Below, in pieces: positions 1-7,906 of a stretch of DNA of 64,000 bases (positions are counted from its first letter, which is position 1; the number at the start of each line of letters is the position of its first letter). The position numbers and the translations under genes are program-made. This DNA is from Levilactobacillus andaensis (GTDB lineage: Bacteria > Bacillota > Bacilli > Lactobacillales > Lactobacillaceae), in assembly GCF_016861695.1 (NCBI RefSeq), contig NZ_BOLP01000006.1:62001-126000 (forward strand), given 5' to 3'. A model generated the notes under the pieces. That model made no database searches and was not told the DNA's origin. It saw nothing but the letters and a program-made list of their open reading frames with translations.

Positions 1-1
1 C

Positions 2-481
2 GGCGTGACCGTCGATCCACTGCTGACTTTCCACTATGAGCAGGCCAACGTGACCAAAGGTGTCAAGATTCACTTGAATGGCGCCAGTGCCCTCGCCTAT
101 TCGCGGATGCGCGATGACGATCCCCGTGGTGACTATGGACGCCAAGCTCGGCAACGACAAATTATTAAAGCTCTAGTCCTTAAGGAAGCCGGCATTGGGT
201 CATTGGCCCGCTACCAATCCGTCTTAGATTCCCTGACTAACAATCTGCAGACTAATCTGACCTTTAACGATCTCATGTGGCTGCGGACCAAGGACGGCCA
301 TACCAGTCGACACATCGAGTCTCAGACCTTGCAGGGTGAAAATGCGACCATTAATGGCATCGACTACCAGATTGCGCCGCAAAACGAGATTGAACAAGTT
401 TCTAAGAGCTTACGTAACGCGCTAAACTTGTCGACAACAACTACGTTTCAAACGGACGCCATTCAACCGGCTGGATTCTAG
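2..481 (+). CDS. LytR-CpsA-Psr (LCP) family protein, C-terminal part (5' end outside window)
   Basis: The reading frame is open from base 2, so the gene begins before the window and only about 159 C-terminal residues are seen. The arginine- and aspartate-rich stretch YSRMRDDDPRGDYGRQARQ is the hallmark of the LCP catalytic domain. In this family it binds the pyrophosphate of a polyprenyl-linked glycopolymer, which is then joined to peptidoglycan at the outer face of the membrane. The following helices (RQIIKAL, SLTNNLQTNLTFNDLMWL) also fit the family. The gene ends in a non-conserved tail and is followed by a Rho-independent terminator. The polymer attached (teichoic acid or capsule) cannot be told from this fragment. 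Confidence 0.88.
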   Translation, partial: GVTVDPLLTFHYEQANVTKGVKIHLNGASALAYSRMRDDDPRGDYGRQARQRQIIKALVLKEAGIGSLARYQSVLDSLTNNLQTNLTFNDLMWLRTKDGHTSRHIESQTLQGENATINGIDYQIAPQNEIEQVSKSLRNALNLSTTTTFQTDAIQPAGF

Positions 482-572
482 CAGATTGGGACTAACATTG
501 GTTGTTAGCTCTGAGTAAAATCCATTGTCCGTTGTTACTCATTACAGTAATACCCATTTTAAAAGTGCTTGC

Positions 573-602
573 GGGTCTGGGGAAAAATCCCAGGCCCTTT
601 TG
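573..602 (+). terminator. Terminator after the LCP gene
   Basis: GGGTCTGGG and TCCCAGGCCC pair around a short A-rich loop and are followed by TTTTG. It lies between two convergent genes and serves the plus-strand LCP gene. Confidence 0.75.
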
Positions 603-616
603 AGTCTACAAAACCA

Positions 617-1462
617 CTACGTTTTAGGCACCAAGAAAATCATCCCCGTTCCCGGTCCAGAACCTTCCAGATCACTGTCCGCCGACAACACGCTACCTCC
701 AATTGACCAGCCTTTAAAACTGGCCCGCTTGCTGATACCGTATCCAACCTTGGTCAAAGCCGCATTGAGAGATTCTGGGCTGGTCGGCGTTTTAGCCTTA
801 AAAACAATACAAATAAACGTCCTCGGCGTCGCACCACTCTGCCGTAACAGATAAGCTAATTGTTCGCGACCATCTGCCGTTCGTGGGTCGTACCCCATTG
901 CGTCTGGCCCATCGTCAATTGACAGGTAAGTATCCGCCGCGCGATACAGTTGCTGATCAAAATGGGTTCCCGGAAACAAGGTCATCACCGGAATAGCCAA
1001 AGCGTTCACTGGACTCACGTAGCCTTGACGTGTCTCCTGATGAATCGCCGTTTGAATCGACTGCAATGGCTCGGATTGCGGAATCGCCTTAGTTGTCCGT
1101 TGTGCCGGCCTCAGATACCCCCGCCAGATCCAACCACTGAGCGTGCCATCTTCACTTCTAACGTGATAGTAAATGGCCGCCTTCCCGCGATCTTTTTCGT
1201 ACAATTTTTCATGGGCGTCCGTTACCCACGTCACCGTGGGCGTCACGTCATTATTACTATACCGAATGCCCAAATGACGTGAGTATCGTGCGCCCTGCGT
1301 TGCTTTCAGGGTATGTCGTCCCATTCGCTGTCGCCAAATCAAACGAACCGACTGTGACCGCCGTGCCGAGTATTGACTGTTTGCTTGTCCCATGACGCTC
1401 TCACTACTGCCAACGATTAGTGCCAATAGTGCAAGTAAAATTCCCCGATAAAGGCCCCTCAT
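617..1462 (-). CDS. Secreted SH3-like protein, second of a tandem pair
   Basis: This 281-residue protein has a signal peptide (about residues 1-26, hydrophobic LLALLALIVG). It is followed by a region closely matching the gene just upstream: QYSARRS, RQRMGRHTL, GARYSRHLGIRYS, VTWVTDAHEKLY and AIYYHVRSEDGTLSGWIWRGYL. The last segment resembles a bacterial SH3/GW-type wall-binding module. The C-terminal half is less conserved but keeps LFPGT and KGWSIGG. Its ATG overlaps the stop of the upstream paralogue in ATGA, so the two are probably translated together. The enzymatic or binding role is unknown. A wall-associated location is inferred from the signal peptide and the SH3-like segment. Confidence 0.75.
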   Translation of the reverse strand: MRGLYRGILLALLALIVGSSESVMGQANSQYSARRSQSVRLIWRQRMGRHTLKATQGARYSRHLGIRYSNNDVTPTVTWVTDAHEKLYEKDRGKAAIYYHVRSEDGTLSGWIWRGYLRPAQRTTKAIPQSEPLQSIQTAIHQETRQGYVSPVNALAIPVMTLFPGTHFDQQLYRAADTYLSIDDGPDAMGYDPRTADGREQLAYLLRQSGATPRTFICIVFKAKTPTSPESLNAALTKVGYGISKRASFKGWSIGGSVLSADSDLEGSGPGTGMIFLVPKT

Positions 1463-2397
1463 TGCTGATCACCATACGCCGCCTGAAAGCTATGCAAACG
1501 CTCCGGTGAAATCAGGACGACAGCATAGTGCAAGGGGTGTTCGTCATGATCTCTGTGTGGCTCCTGATTAATGTTATGTAACTCATCCTCGTCCGTCGTC
1601 GCTGCTTCAGGAAAATCGTCCACAAAGTCGAGGCCAATCGACCATCCCTGAAGATTTTGCCGCTTGGCCGTCGTCAATCCATGTTGCGCCAACCGCTTCT
1701 CTAACCAAGCCAATCGCTTGGTCAGCGGCTGATTCCGGGTATTTTGAAAGGCCGTCCACTCATTCCCTAGATCAAAGTGACTAATGTGCTGTTTATCCAA
1801 GATTCCCTTATCCCGTAAACCGTTATCTGACGGGAAATCAACCGCCAAGCGGGACAAGCCCAAATTCAGCTTTGTTCCCGGGAAAAGTTGCCATACCGAC
1901 TTTGAGAGCTGATAGGCTGGCTCCGTTTGAATCGCCCGTGCATATGCCGCTGAATTTTTGGCCGTGTAGAGCGTTACCGGTGGCATCTTCGGTGTCCGCG
2001 GTCGCTCTGGGTCCGGACCCGTCTGCACGGGGACAGCTCCCGCAGTTAAATAACCACGCCAAATCCAGCCGCCGTGTTGGCCATCAACCGACTTCACGTG
2101 ATAGTAAATGGCCGCCGACCCTTTGGCCTTCCGGTAGAGTTTCTCATGGGCGTCCGTCACCCACGTCACGTCCGGCAGATCTGAATTTTCGCTATACCGA
2201 ACCCCTAAGTGTTGCGAGTAGCGGGCTCCTTTGACCGTGTGAAAGACATGTTTTCCCATTCGGCGGCGCCAGACCAACTTAATCGAATTTGCCCGCTGCG
2301 CTGAATATTGACTACTTGCTAGACCAACCTGCTCGGTCCCCCAAAGACTACTCAAAATAGCCACGCTCAAAACTAAAGCAACGCTAGACCACCGCAT
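1459..2397 (-). CDS. Secreted SH3-like protein, first of a tandem pair
   Basis: The 312-residue protein has an N-terminal signal peptide (SVALVLSVAILSSLWG) and the same block order as its downstream neighbour: QYSAQRANSIKLVWRRRMG, GARYSQHLGVRYS, VTWVTDAHEKLY and YYHVKSVDGQHGGWIWRGYL. The pair therefore arose by tandem duplication. Its C-terminal part (LFPGTKLNLGLSRLAVDF, LQGWSIGLDFVDDFPEA, then an acidic His-rich stretch) is longer than in the second copy. The ATG is preceded by a G-rich ribosome binding site (GGGGGGAT) about 4 bases away. I do not recognise a named family. An extracellular or wall-bound role is likely. Confidence 0.75.
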   Translation of the reverse strand: MRWSSVALVLSVAILSSLWGTEQVGLASSQYSAQRANSIKLVWRRRMGKHVFHTVKGARYSQHLGVRYSENSDLPDVTWVTDAHEKLYRKAKGSAAIYYHVKSVDGQHGGWIWRGYLTAGAVPVQTGPDPERPRTPKMPPVTLYTAKNSAAYARAIQTEPAYQLSKSVWQLFPGTKLNLGLSRLAVDFPSDNGLRDKGILDKQHISHFDLGNEWTAFQNTRNQPLTKRLAWLEKRLAQHGLTTAKRQNLQGWSIGLDFVDDFPEAATTDEDELHNINQEPHRDHDEHPLHYAVVLISPERLHSFQAAYGDQQ

Positions 2398-2563
2398 TCG
2401 TTATCCCCCCAATACCCGTATTTTCTTAGTTCTCTAACCATACGCTACTCGCACACGACTAGTCCATCGTATTGACTATTTATATTGTTATAATCAATCA
2501 TTTTTAATTTCATATCTTGTCGCATCCCTTGAGCCAGATACGATTCATCCCCATTGAAAGCGT

Positions 2564-2600
2564 AAAAAAAGACGCATCCATCGTAGCAATGAACGCGTCC
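2564..2600 (-). terminator. Terminator after the DUF1129 gene
   Basis: Read on the minus strand, GGACGCGT and ATGCGTC pair and are followed by TTTTTTT. The roughly 160 bases between this hairpin and the tandem secreted genes hold no convincing gene. Confidence 0.7.
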
Positions 2601-2605
2601 CTTAA

Positions 2606-3433
2606 CTATTTTGTTTGATTTTGGCGTGCTTGCCAAATGTGCCAGCCAATGATCAGGATACTCAGGTCGCCTAAGATCGTCCCAATCGCAATCAATAGGT
2701 TGCCGGCCGAGGTCACCATTAGACCGGATGTTGCTGGAATCCGGGCCAGCAAAGCTAGTAGCGTGGTAATCCATAGACTTCCTAGAATCGCTGGGAACCA
2801 GGAATTCGTGTGGCGCCGGTGATGCCACCAGGTCAATCCCGTCACGATGACCGCAAAGACCAGCAGCGTGATACTACCGCCGACTCGGGTCAGGTAGACC
2901 AATCCCTGTGCTGGAACCGTCTGTGCCGCTACCCGCATCGCCAATAGCAACGCAATGATAATGACTAACCAGCTTGCAACCTGACCACGTTGTGTATGCA
3001 CCCGCTGTGTCACGCCAATCCCCAACGCCATCGCAATAACGAAGAAGACGTATTCTAGCCCGACCAGCAGGAGTTGAAACGGTACCGCGGGCAAGATGGC
3101 ACTCGGGATAATCGTGCCCAACGTAAAAATTAAAAATGGAACGAGTAGATCCCACGTCAACCACTTAGGTTTCGGCCGCGAGACCCGGCCCATCTTCGCA
3201 GCAACTGTTGCTGGATCCGCACCATAGAAATGTTGCGCAGTTTGTTGCGCCTCCTGTGCGACCAGCAAGCTGGGAAGTAACTCCCGTAAGTACTTTTGTA
3301 GCACCGCCTCATCAGCGAATTTAGGCTGTTGGCGCAAGTTACTGACCAACTCGTCCCAGTATTCCTGATTCTGCGGCGATAGTTGTTCCCGTAGCGCTGC
3401 ATTTTGTTCCGTAATCGTTGTGCGTTCCGCCAA
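2606..3433 (-). CDS. DUF1129 family membrane protein
   Basis: The N-terminal 80 residues (ALREQLSPQNQEYWDELVSNL, then a helical stretch ending in AQHFYGADPATVAAKMG) match the soluble part of DUF1129 proteins of lactobacilli. About six hydrophobic segments follow, from WDLLVPFLIFTLG to ILIIGWHIW. The best start is TTG at 3433, 8 bases after AGGAG. The upstream in-frame GTG at 3442 overlaps that ribosome binding site. Family function is unknown. The gene stands alone with its own terminator. Confidence 0.72.
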   Translation of the reverse strand: MAERTTITEQNAALREQLSPQNQEYWDELVSNLRQQPKFADEAVLQKYLRELLPSLLVAQEAQQTAQHFYGADPATVAAKMGRVSRPKPKWLTWDLLVPFLIFTLGTIIPSAILPAVPFQLLLVGLEYVFFVIAMALGIGVTQRVHTQRGQVASWLVIIIALLLAMRVAAQTVPAQGLVYLTRVGGSITLLVFAVIVTGLTWWHHRRHTNSWFPAILGSLWITTLLALLARIPATSGLMVTSAGNLLIAIGTILGDLSILIIGWHIWQARQNQTK

Positions 3434-3502
3434 GACCGCCACTCCTTTCGCATTTCCTCATTATTTCCATGATAGGGAACTTAGCGGCAAAACACCACTG
3501 AT

Positions 3503-3871
3503 TTATCGACCGCCGCCGAATATCATCCCTAAATAAACGCCTAGACCAGCCAGTGCTAGCCCACCAACCACACTCAATAGCAGGTAGCCCAATGCGGCCC
3601 CCCACCGCCGCTGGTCGACCAACATCACGACCTCGTGGCTAAAGGTCGAGTACGTGGTAAAGCCGCCTAGAACGCCTGTACCAAATAAAACCGTCATCAC
3701 GTGTGTCGCTTGCCAACCGGTCAACAGCCCCAACAATAGGGACCCTAACCAGTTGATCAGCAACGTTGCCATTGGCCAGCGCGTGCCCATCAATTTTGCC
3801 CCCAACTGACTGCTCCCATACCGGCCCAGAGCGCCGATTGCGGCACCAATACCTGCCAATCCGGCCATCAT
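3503..3871 (-). CDS. crcB: CrcB/Fluc fluoride ion channel, subunit 2
   Basis: The 122-residue protein has four predicted transmembrane helices and family motifs: GAIGRYG-like GAALGRYGSSQ at the N-terminus, the asparagine in helix 2 (TLLINWLGSLLLG) and the helix-3 break GGFTTYSTFSHE. Fluc proteins export fluoride as dual-topology dimers, and many Gram-positive bacteria use two dissimilar subunits. Its ATG overlaps the stop of the other crcB in ATGA, supporting a heterodimer made in equal amounts. Confidence 0.93.
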   Translation of the reverse strand: MMAGLAGIGAAIGALGRYGSSQLGAKLMGTRWPMATLLINWLGSLLLGLLTGWQATHVMTVLFGTGVLGGFTTYSTFSHEVVMLVDQRRWGAALGYLLLSVVGGLALAGLGVYLGMIFGGGR

Positions 3872-4260
3872 TTCTCAAACACCGGGAAGGTTGCCCATTT
3901 CCGCGCGCTCCAGACACCTAAGGCACTACAGAGCACACCACCGACTAAGGTCACGGTCAGGTAAGCACCGACCAGCCCCCACTGGTGTTGCGTTATCAGT
4001 CGTACCGTGTCCACGCTAAAGGTCGAAAACGTTGTGAATGCCCCAATCCCACCGATGCCCAGTCCCACAGTCACTGCACCAGGCCAGTGAGCCGTCACGC
4101 GCTTGGCATGCGACAACCAGGCTAGTATCAAGCATCCCAGCAGATTTACGACCACCGTGGCCCAAGGAAATCCCGTTGATGCCGGCAGTACTTGCCCCAT
4201 CAAATAGCGGCCACTGCCACCAATAAATGCAAAAATCAGAATAGACAGATAATTTGCCAC
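3868..4260 (-). CDS. crcB: CrcB/Fluc fluoride ion channel, subunit 1
   Basis: The protein has about 130 residues and four transmembrane helices. It carries GGSGRYLMG, the helix-2 segment VVVNLLGCLILAW and the phenylalanine-box segment GGIGAFTTFSTFSVDT. The start chosen is GTG at 4260 because AGGAGG sits 8 bases before it. The longer in-frame ATG at 4293 would place that ribosome binding site inside the coding region. It is translated first and overlaps the second subunit by 4 bases. No fluoride riboswitch is recognisable in the short leader after the upstream terminator. Confidence 0.92.
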   Translation of the reverse strand: MANYLSILIFAFIGGSGRYLMGQVLPASTGFPWATVVVNLLGCLILAWLSHAKRVTAHWPGAVTVGLGIGGIGAFTTFSTFSVDTVRLITQHQWGLVGAYLTVTLVGGVLCSALGVWSARKWATFPVFEK

Positions 4261-4299
4261 AGCTAAGTCCTCCTCGAAAAAACATTCTTTCATTATAGC

Positions 4300-4327
4300 A
4301 AAAAAAGGACTGCCACCAGGACAGTCC
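4300..4327 (-). terminator. Terminator after trxA-cstR
   Basis: On the minus strand GGACTG and CAGTCC form a short stem followed by seven T residues. It separates the thioredoxin/CstR unit from the crcB pair. Confidence 0.75.
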
Positions 4328-4336
4328 CTTCACTAG

Positions 4337-4600
4337 TTAATGTGTTTTCACAACGAGATCCAAAGCTTCCTGCAATTCGGCTTGTTGGTCATCAGTCAGT
4401 TGGTCTTGTGCCACACATTGCTTGACGTTCTCAGCAACTACGACCCCCATCATTCGGTCGACACCGGAACGAACGGCGGCCAATTGAGTCAAGATATCCT
4501 TACACTCACGGCCATCGTCGACCATTTTTAAGATGCCTTGCAGTTGCCCGTCAGCCCGTCGCAGCCGGTTCTTTAATTGGCTGGCTGTCGTTTGTACCAT
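4337..4600 (-). CDS. CsoR/FrmR-family repressor, CstR-like persulfide sensor
   Basis: This 87-residue all-helical regulator belongs to the CsoR/FrmR (DUF156) family: QLKNRLRRADGQLQGI, GRECKDILTQL and AENVKQCV. Copper-sensing CsoR uses a Cys-His-Cys set. Here the two cysteines (about C33 and C62) remain but the histidine position is asparagine (N58). This is the pattern of CstR, which senses hydrogen persulfide or polysulfide through a C-C pair. Its ATG shares one base with the stop of trxA (TAATG), so it is co-translated with thioredoxin. A matching GC-rich dyad lies in the operon promoter, so autoregulation is likely. Metal sensing cannot be excluded without ligand tests. Confidence 0.85.
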   Translation of the reverse strand: MVQTTASQLKNRLRRADGQLQGILKMVDDGRECKDILTQLAAVRSGVDRMMGVVVAENVKQCVAQDQLTDDQQAELQEALDLVVKTH

Positions 4601-4926
4601 TAGGCGGTCACCTCACCCAGCTTCTCATCGAGGTACTTCTTGAGCGCGGCCTTAGGATGGAAGCCAACGACCTTTTCCGTTGGCATGCCGTTTTTAAACA
4701 CGACCATTGACGGAATGCTCATGATACCAAGGGATTGTGCCAACTCTTGATTCTGATCAACGTCGAGGGAGGCAAATTTCACTTGATCGCCATACTCTTC
4801 GTCTAAAGCCTCTAGCACCGGCGTTTGCATCTTACAAGGACCACACCAATCCGCCCAAAAATCAACGACTGTGACGGCGGTATCATCGCCAATGTGTTCA
4901 AATTCCTTACTCGTAATTGCCTGCAT
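4600..4926 (-). CDS. trxA: Thioredoxin
   Basis: The 108-residue protein has the classic thioredoxin fold and the WCGPC active site (C28, C31), plus the cis-proline segment MSIPSMVVF. It reduces disulfides, and possibly persulfides, in the cytoplasm with electrons from thioredoxin reductase, which is not in this window. The ATG follows a GAGGACT ribosome binding site. It is the first gene of an operon whose second gene encodes a CstR-like repressor. This placement suggests a thioredoxin copy used under sulfide/persulfide or thiol stress rather than the housekeeping one. Confidence 0.93.
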   Translation of the reverse strand: MQAITSKEFEHIGDDTAVTVVDFWADWCGPCKMQTPVLEALDEEYGDQVKFASLDVDQNQELAQSLGIMSIPSMVVFKNGMPTEKVVGFHPKAALKKYLDEKLGEVTA

Positions 4927-5008
4927 GTTGAAAGTCCTCCTGCTCGTTTTAGCTTAACGGGGCTGATTCAAATCCCCCTCGTCTTAATTCTGATAATGCC
5001 TACAAATC

Positions 5009-5048
5009 CATTAAGGATCACCGTTAACTCCGGCTGTCATCCTTAATG
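5009..5048 (-). other. Inverted repeat in the trxA leader
   Basis: CATTAAGGAT at 5009-5018 and ATCCTTAATG at 5039-5048 form a perfect 10-base inverted repeat. It starts about 10 bases downstream of the predicted -10 of the trxA promoter, so it would form a hairpin at the 5' end of the mRNA. The role is unknown; mRNA stability or translation control is possible. Confidence 0.5.
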
Positions 5049-5056
5049 CACTTATC

Positions 5057-5085
5057 AGTATACCCCCAGGGGCATCATTTGGCTA
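5057..5085 (-). promoter_or_regulatory. trxA-cstR promoter with a CsoR/CstR-type operator in the spacer
   Basis: On the minus strand a -35 element TAGCCA (5085-5080), a 17-base spacer and a perfect-looking -10 TATACT (5062-5057) are present. The dyad ATACCCCCAGGGGCAT (5060-5075) fills most of the spacer and touches the -10. This C-run/G-run palindrome is the known operator type of the CsoR/CstR family, and binding here would block RNA polymerase. Confidence 0.72.
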
Positions 5086-5137
5086 GTGTTTTGCTCCTTT
5101 TTGCCGTTTCCAGTTCTATTTTATGCCAGCTCCCCAT

Positions 5138-5174
5138 AAAAAAACGGTCGCTCCCCTATTCGGGTGAACGACCG
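5138..5174 (-). terminator. Terminator after the NADH oxidase gene
   Basis: CGGTCG and CGACCG arms enclose an 18-base loop and, read on the minus strand, are followed by TTTTTTT. Confidence 0.85.
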
Positions 5175-5192
5175 CCATGACTACAGCTAAAT

Positions 5193-6560
5193 TTAGTTGG
5201 CTTTCTGCTCTGGATTCATCCCAGCAGTTAACCGTGGCTTATCATTGCCCCGCTTAACTTCTTTTTCAACGGCCATTTGGGCTACCAAGTTCAGGTAGTT
5301 AAATGGGTCATCAAAGTTAGGGTTGAAGAGCATGTCCACAAAGGCTAAGTCATCAATAGTGTTGCGGTTTTGAATCGCAATTGAGATGGCGTTAGCAGAT
5401 TGGGCAATCTCGTGCTTACTTAATAATTGGGCCCCTAAGATACGCCGGTCGCTCCGGTCATAGACCAGATTGATGACCAAGTGATCGGTGGTCGGCATGT
5501 ATTCTGGCCGCCAAGTCCCTTCAAAGGTGACCATGTCAGCGTCCATTCCTGAATGCAAGGCATGTTCGATTGTCAGCCCCGTTGAAGCCAACGTGTGACC
5601 GAAGATCTGCATGGCAGAGGTGGCTTGTGTGCCCATGTAACGTTGAATGTTCCCAAAGATATTGATCCCGGCTAACATCCCTTGACGCACAGCGTTCGTG
5701 GCCAATGGCGTGTAAGCAGGCTTACCAGTTGGGTTGAAGTTGACTACACTAGCGTCCCCACAGGCATAGATGTCTGGATTAGACGTCTGAACGTAATCGT
5801 TGATGATGATCGCGCCGTGCCGGTCCATTTCAACTTGGCCCCGTAAGAGCTCCGTGTTAGGAACAAATCCGGTACAAACGATGGCTAAGTCGGCCGTAAA
5901 GTCGCCTTCCGTCGTTTCGATGACCAATTCACCGTCTTCGTTCCCAGTAAAGGACGTTACCCGCCGCTTCAATTGAACGTCGACCCCATTGTCGCTCAGT
6001 AACTTCACGATTCGATCAGATAAGCCCTTGTCGACGTAGTGGTTCAAAATGATTTCGCGTGATTGGAACAGTTGAACGTCGTGACCGGTCCGAGCATAGC
6101 TTTCAGCCAATTCCGTTCCAATATACCCTGCCCCTACGATAGCAATCCGCTTGTTTCCTTTGGCTGCTTTATCGATGGCCTTGGCTTGGTCGTACTTGCA
6201 TAACATCACTTTGTCTTCATCGATACCAAAAATAGGTGGTACCGTCACGGTCGAGTCCGTGGTCATCTTACCTGTATCCATGTCCACGATGTCGACCGTC
6301 TTGTTTTCTGAGTCGATCTTCAAAACGTTGTGCCGTGTCTTGATCTTGGCTCCCATATCGGTCAGTTGTTCAGGAGAAGAATAGAACATGTCCTCGAGAT
6401 GCTTGACTTGACCGTCCAGGAACAAGGAAATTCCACAGGACAAGAAAGAAACATTGGTGTGGCGTTCGTAAATAGTCACATCTGTATCCGGATGATCCCG
6501 TAAAACTTGAATAGCTGCATTTGTTCCAGCATGTGTACTACCAACAATGATGACTTTCAT
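5193..6560 (-). CDS. nox: NADH oxidase (water-forming), CoA-disulfide reductase family flavoprotein
   Basis: The 455-residue protein has an N-terminal FAD site (VIIVGSTHAGTNAA), the single redox-active cysteine C42 in SFLSCGIS, a second Rossmann fold for NADH (IAIVGAGYIGTELAESYAR) and the FAD-closing segment IYACGDASVV. Length and motifs match H2O-forming NADH oxidases of heterofermentative lactobacilli. These regenerate NAD+ by four-electron reduction of oxygen and spare acetyl phosphate for ATP. CoA-disulfide or persulfide reductases share the fold, and the neighbouring CstR/thioredoxin unit keeps that alternative open. The gene is monocistronic with its own terminator. Confidence 0.88.
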   Translation of the reverse strand: MKVIIVGSTHAGTNAAIQVLRDHPDTDVTIYERHTNVSFLSCGISLFLDGQVKHLEDMFYSSPEQLTDMGAKIKTRHNVLKIDSENKTVDIVDMDTGKMTTDSTVTVPPIFGIDEDKVMLCKYDQAKAIDKAAKGNKRIAIVGAGYIGTELAESYARTGHDVQLFQSREIILNHYVDKGLSDRIVKLLSDNGVDVQLKRRVTSFTGNEDGELVIETTEGDFTADLAIVCTGFVPNTELLRGQVEMDRHGAIIINDYVQTSNPDIYACGDASVVNFNPTGKPAYTPLATNAVRQGMLAGINIFGNIQRYMGTQATSAMQIFGHTLASTGLTIEHALHSGMDADMVTFEGTWRPEYMPTTDHLVINLVYDRSDRRILGAQLLSKHEIAQSANAISIAIQNRNTIDDLAFVDMLFNPNFDDPFNYLNLVAQMAVEKEVKRGNDKPRLTAGMNPEQKAN

Positions 6561-7030
6561 GTTTACCCTCCTACATGAAAAACGATTCTAAACGTAGTCT
6601 ACTAGAAAGTTAGCGAAAGATAAATGACTTCGTCTCGAAAAAGGGGGAAAAGCAGGACGATTCCTCACACTTTAAAGAAAATGACGGGTTAATGTGCAAA
6701 CTGCACGTTTTATAATAATTTCAATAACTAATATTTAATTTTATTTATCGTGTCATAAGTAGCGCTATTCTGGCAGATAAACCGGTCTCAATCCGGGACA
6801 TCAGCAGATTGACGGCATTTAATTATCACCCTAGTATCATACCGTAACCTGTATACCCCGCTTGTAATTCGGTCATTTTTATACCGCTTTCATTAAAATT
6901 CAGAGGATAAATTGACGAAATAGCTTGGTAGTTCACAGGTTCTCCGGTCCCGTTTATAAGGTTTGAACCCAACCGTTCAGGGGGTGTTTTCCTTTTTCTA
7001 CCCAATATTTTTAAAGAGTCACAGTTTGCT
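6561..7030. other. Upstream region of nox; no gene seen
   Basis: About 470 AT-rich bases carry no convincing reading frame. A short dyad GTGCA-aac-TGCAC at 6694-6706 overlaps a possible minus-strand -35 (TTGCAC) followed 17 bases later by TTTAAA. It may be an operator for the nox promoter, but this is weak. Confidence 0.35.
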
Positions 7031-7215
7031 TGCGAACAGCCTACCGAGTCGCTATGATAACCATAGTTAGTTCGTGATACGTTCTGACCTTAAGCACTGT
7101 GATAGATGATAGGAATCACTGTCTATAGATGCACTCCCCCCAAAACAAGTGATTTATTTACAGATTCCTAAATAAGGCCTCGAGTAATCCGCATGTTACT
7201 CGAGGCCCTTTCTTT
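7030..7215 (+). ncRNA. Candidate small RNA 1 with C-rich loop (promoter included)
   Basis: A promoter TTGCGA (7030-7035), 17-base spacer, TATGAT (7053-7058) predicts a transcript from about 7065. It would contain a 5' hairpin beginning AGTTAG and closing with CTGAC, then a hairpin ATAGATGAT/ATCACTGTCTAT. A loop CACTCCCCCC (7132-7141) follows, closed by AGTG. The transcript ends in a strong terminator, a 12-bp stem at 7176-7207 followed by a T-rich tract. No ribosome binding site or open frame is present. The 5' hairpin and the C-rich loop recur in the element at 8549-8727 on the other side of the DedA gene. Similar exposed C-runs in Gram-positive sRNAs pair with Shine-Dalgarno sequences. Confidence 0.6.
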
Positions 7216-7217
7216 AT

Positions 7218-7260
7218 ATAAAAAGCCGCTAATCCTCCATTTTATGGAAAGATCAGCGGC
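7218..7260 (-). terminator. Terminator after the DedA gene
   Basis: GCCGCTGATC and GATTAGCGGC arms (minus strand) enclose a smaller hairpin and are followed by TTTTT. It is back-to-back with the terminator of candidate small RNA 1. Confidence 0.8.
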
Positions 7261-7270
7261 ACTTTTTTGC

Positions 7271-7906
7271 TTAACGTCGGCGCTGGAGAGCGTGGCGCGC
7301 CTGGCCGAAAAGAAACGGCACGGCTAAGAGGACTAAGAATAACCAGGTGAAATTGCTGCGAATAAACGGCGTATTCCCGAAGAAATAGCCCACGGCACAA
7401 CAGCTGCCAACCCAGATTAGACTACCCAGGAAGTTATAGTAGCGAAACTGCCGCCAGTTCATATCAGTCGTTCCGGCAATAATTGGTAAGAACAACCCAA
7501 CAAACGGAATAAACCGGCCAATCAGCAGCGTCTGGTCTTGATTCCGGTTGAAGACTGCCGTAGCTTTGGCAACCTTATCGTCCGGAAGCTTACGAATCAA
7601 CCGTTCTTGATGTTTCCCCCACCGCAGTGTGGTCAGATACTTGACCGCTGAACCCACGGTGGCTGCCAGCGTAAACATCAAGATGAGTAACCAGATATTT
7701 AGCTGTGAATGCGGGCTTGCCGCAATGGACCCCACCATGAATAACAACGATTGTCCGGGAATGAACGAGAAGATCAGCATGCCCGACTCCAGAAAAATCA
7801 GGGCAAAGAGAATCGGGTAGATCCCCGTTCCCAACTGATTCGTCAGCGGTACCAAGACAGCTAATGGGTGCCAAATAATATTCCAAATTATTACGAATAA
7901 ATTCAC
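7271..7906 (-). CDS. DedA family membrane protein
   Basis: The protein has about 211 residues with several hydrophobic segments. It carries DedA signatures: the E-S-G motif in FLESGMLIFSFIPGQSLLF, a re-entrant loop and the GRFIPFVGLFLPIIAGTTDMNWRQF block with its conserved arginine and prolines. DedA proteins scramble or flip undecaprenyl phosphate and phospholipids and help in envelope stress. The start is GTG at 7906, with GGAGG 10 bases upstream. The upstream ATG at 7936 would bury that ribosome binding site. It is monocistronic, with candidate sRNA genes on both sides. Confidence 0.88.
   Translation of the reverse strand: MNLFVIIWNIIWHPLAVLVPLTNQLGTGIYPILFALIFLESGMLIFSFIPGQSLLFMVGSIAASPHSQLNIWLLILMFTLAATVGSAVKYLTTLRWGKHQERLIRKLPDDKVAKATAVFNRNQDQTLLIGRFIPFVGLFLPIIAGTTDMNWRQFRYYNFLGSLIWVGSCCAVGYFFGNTPFIRSNFTWLFLVLLAVPFLFGQARHALQRRR

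Noticed and set aside
2445-2828. A 127-residue minus-strand frame overlapping the end of the DUF1129 gene
   Set aside because: Its first half is an out-of-frame shadow of the membrane protein gene and its second half reads through the terminator hairpin. No ribosome binding site supports a start.
4261-4299. Possible fluoride riboswitch before the crcB pair
   Set aside because: The space between the upstream terminator and the start codon is too short and lacks the conserved riboswitch core.
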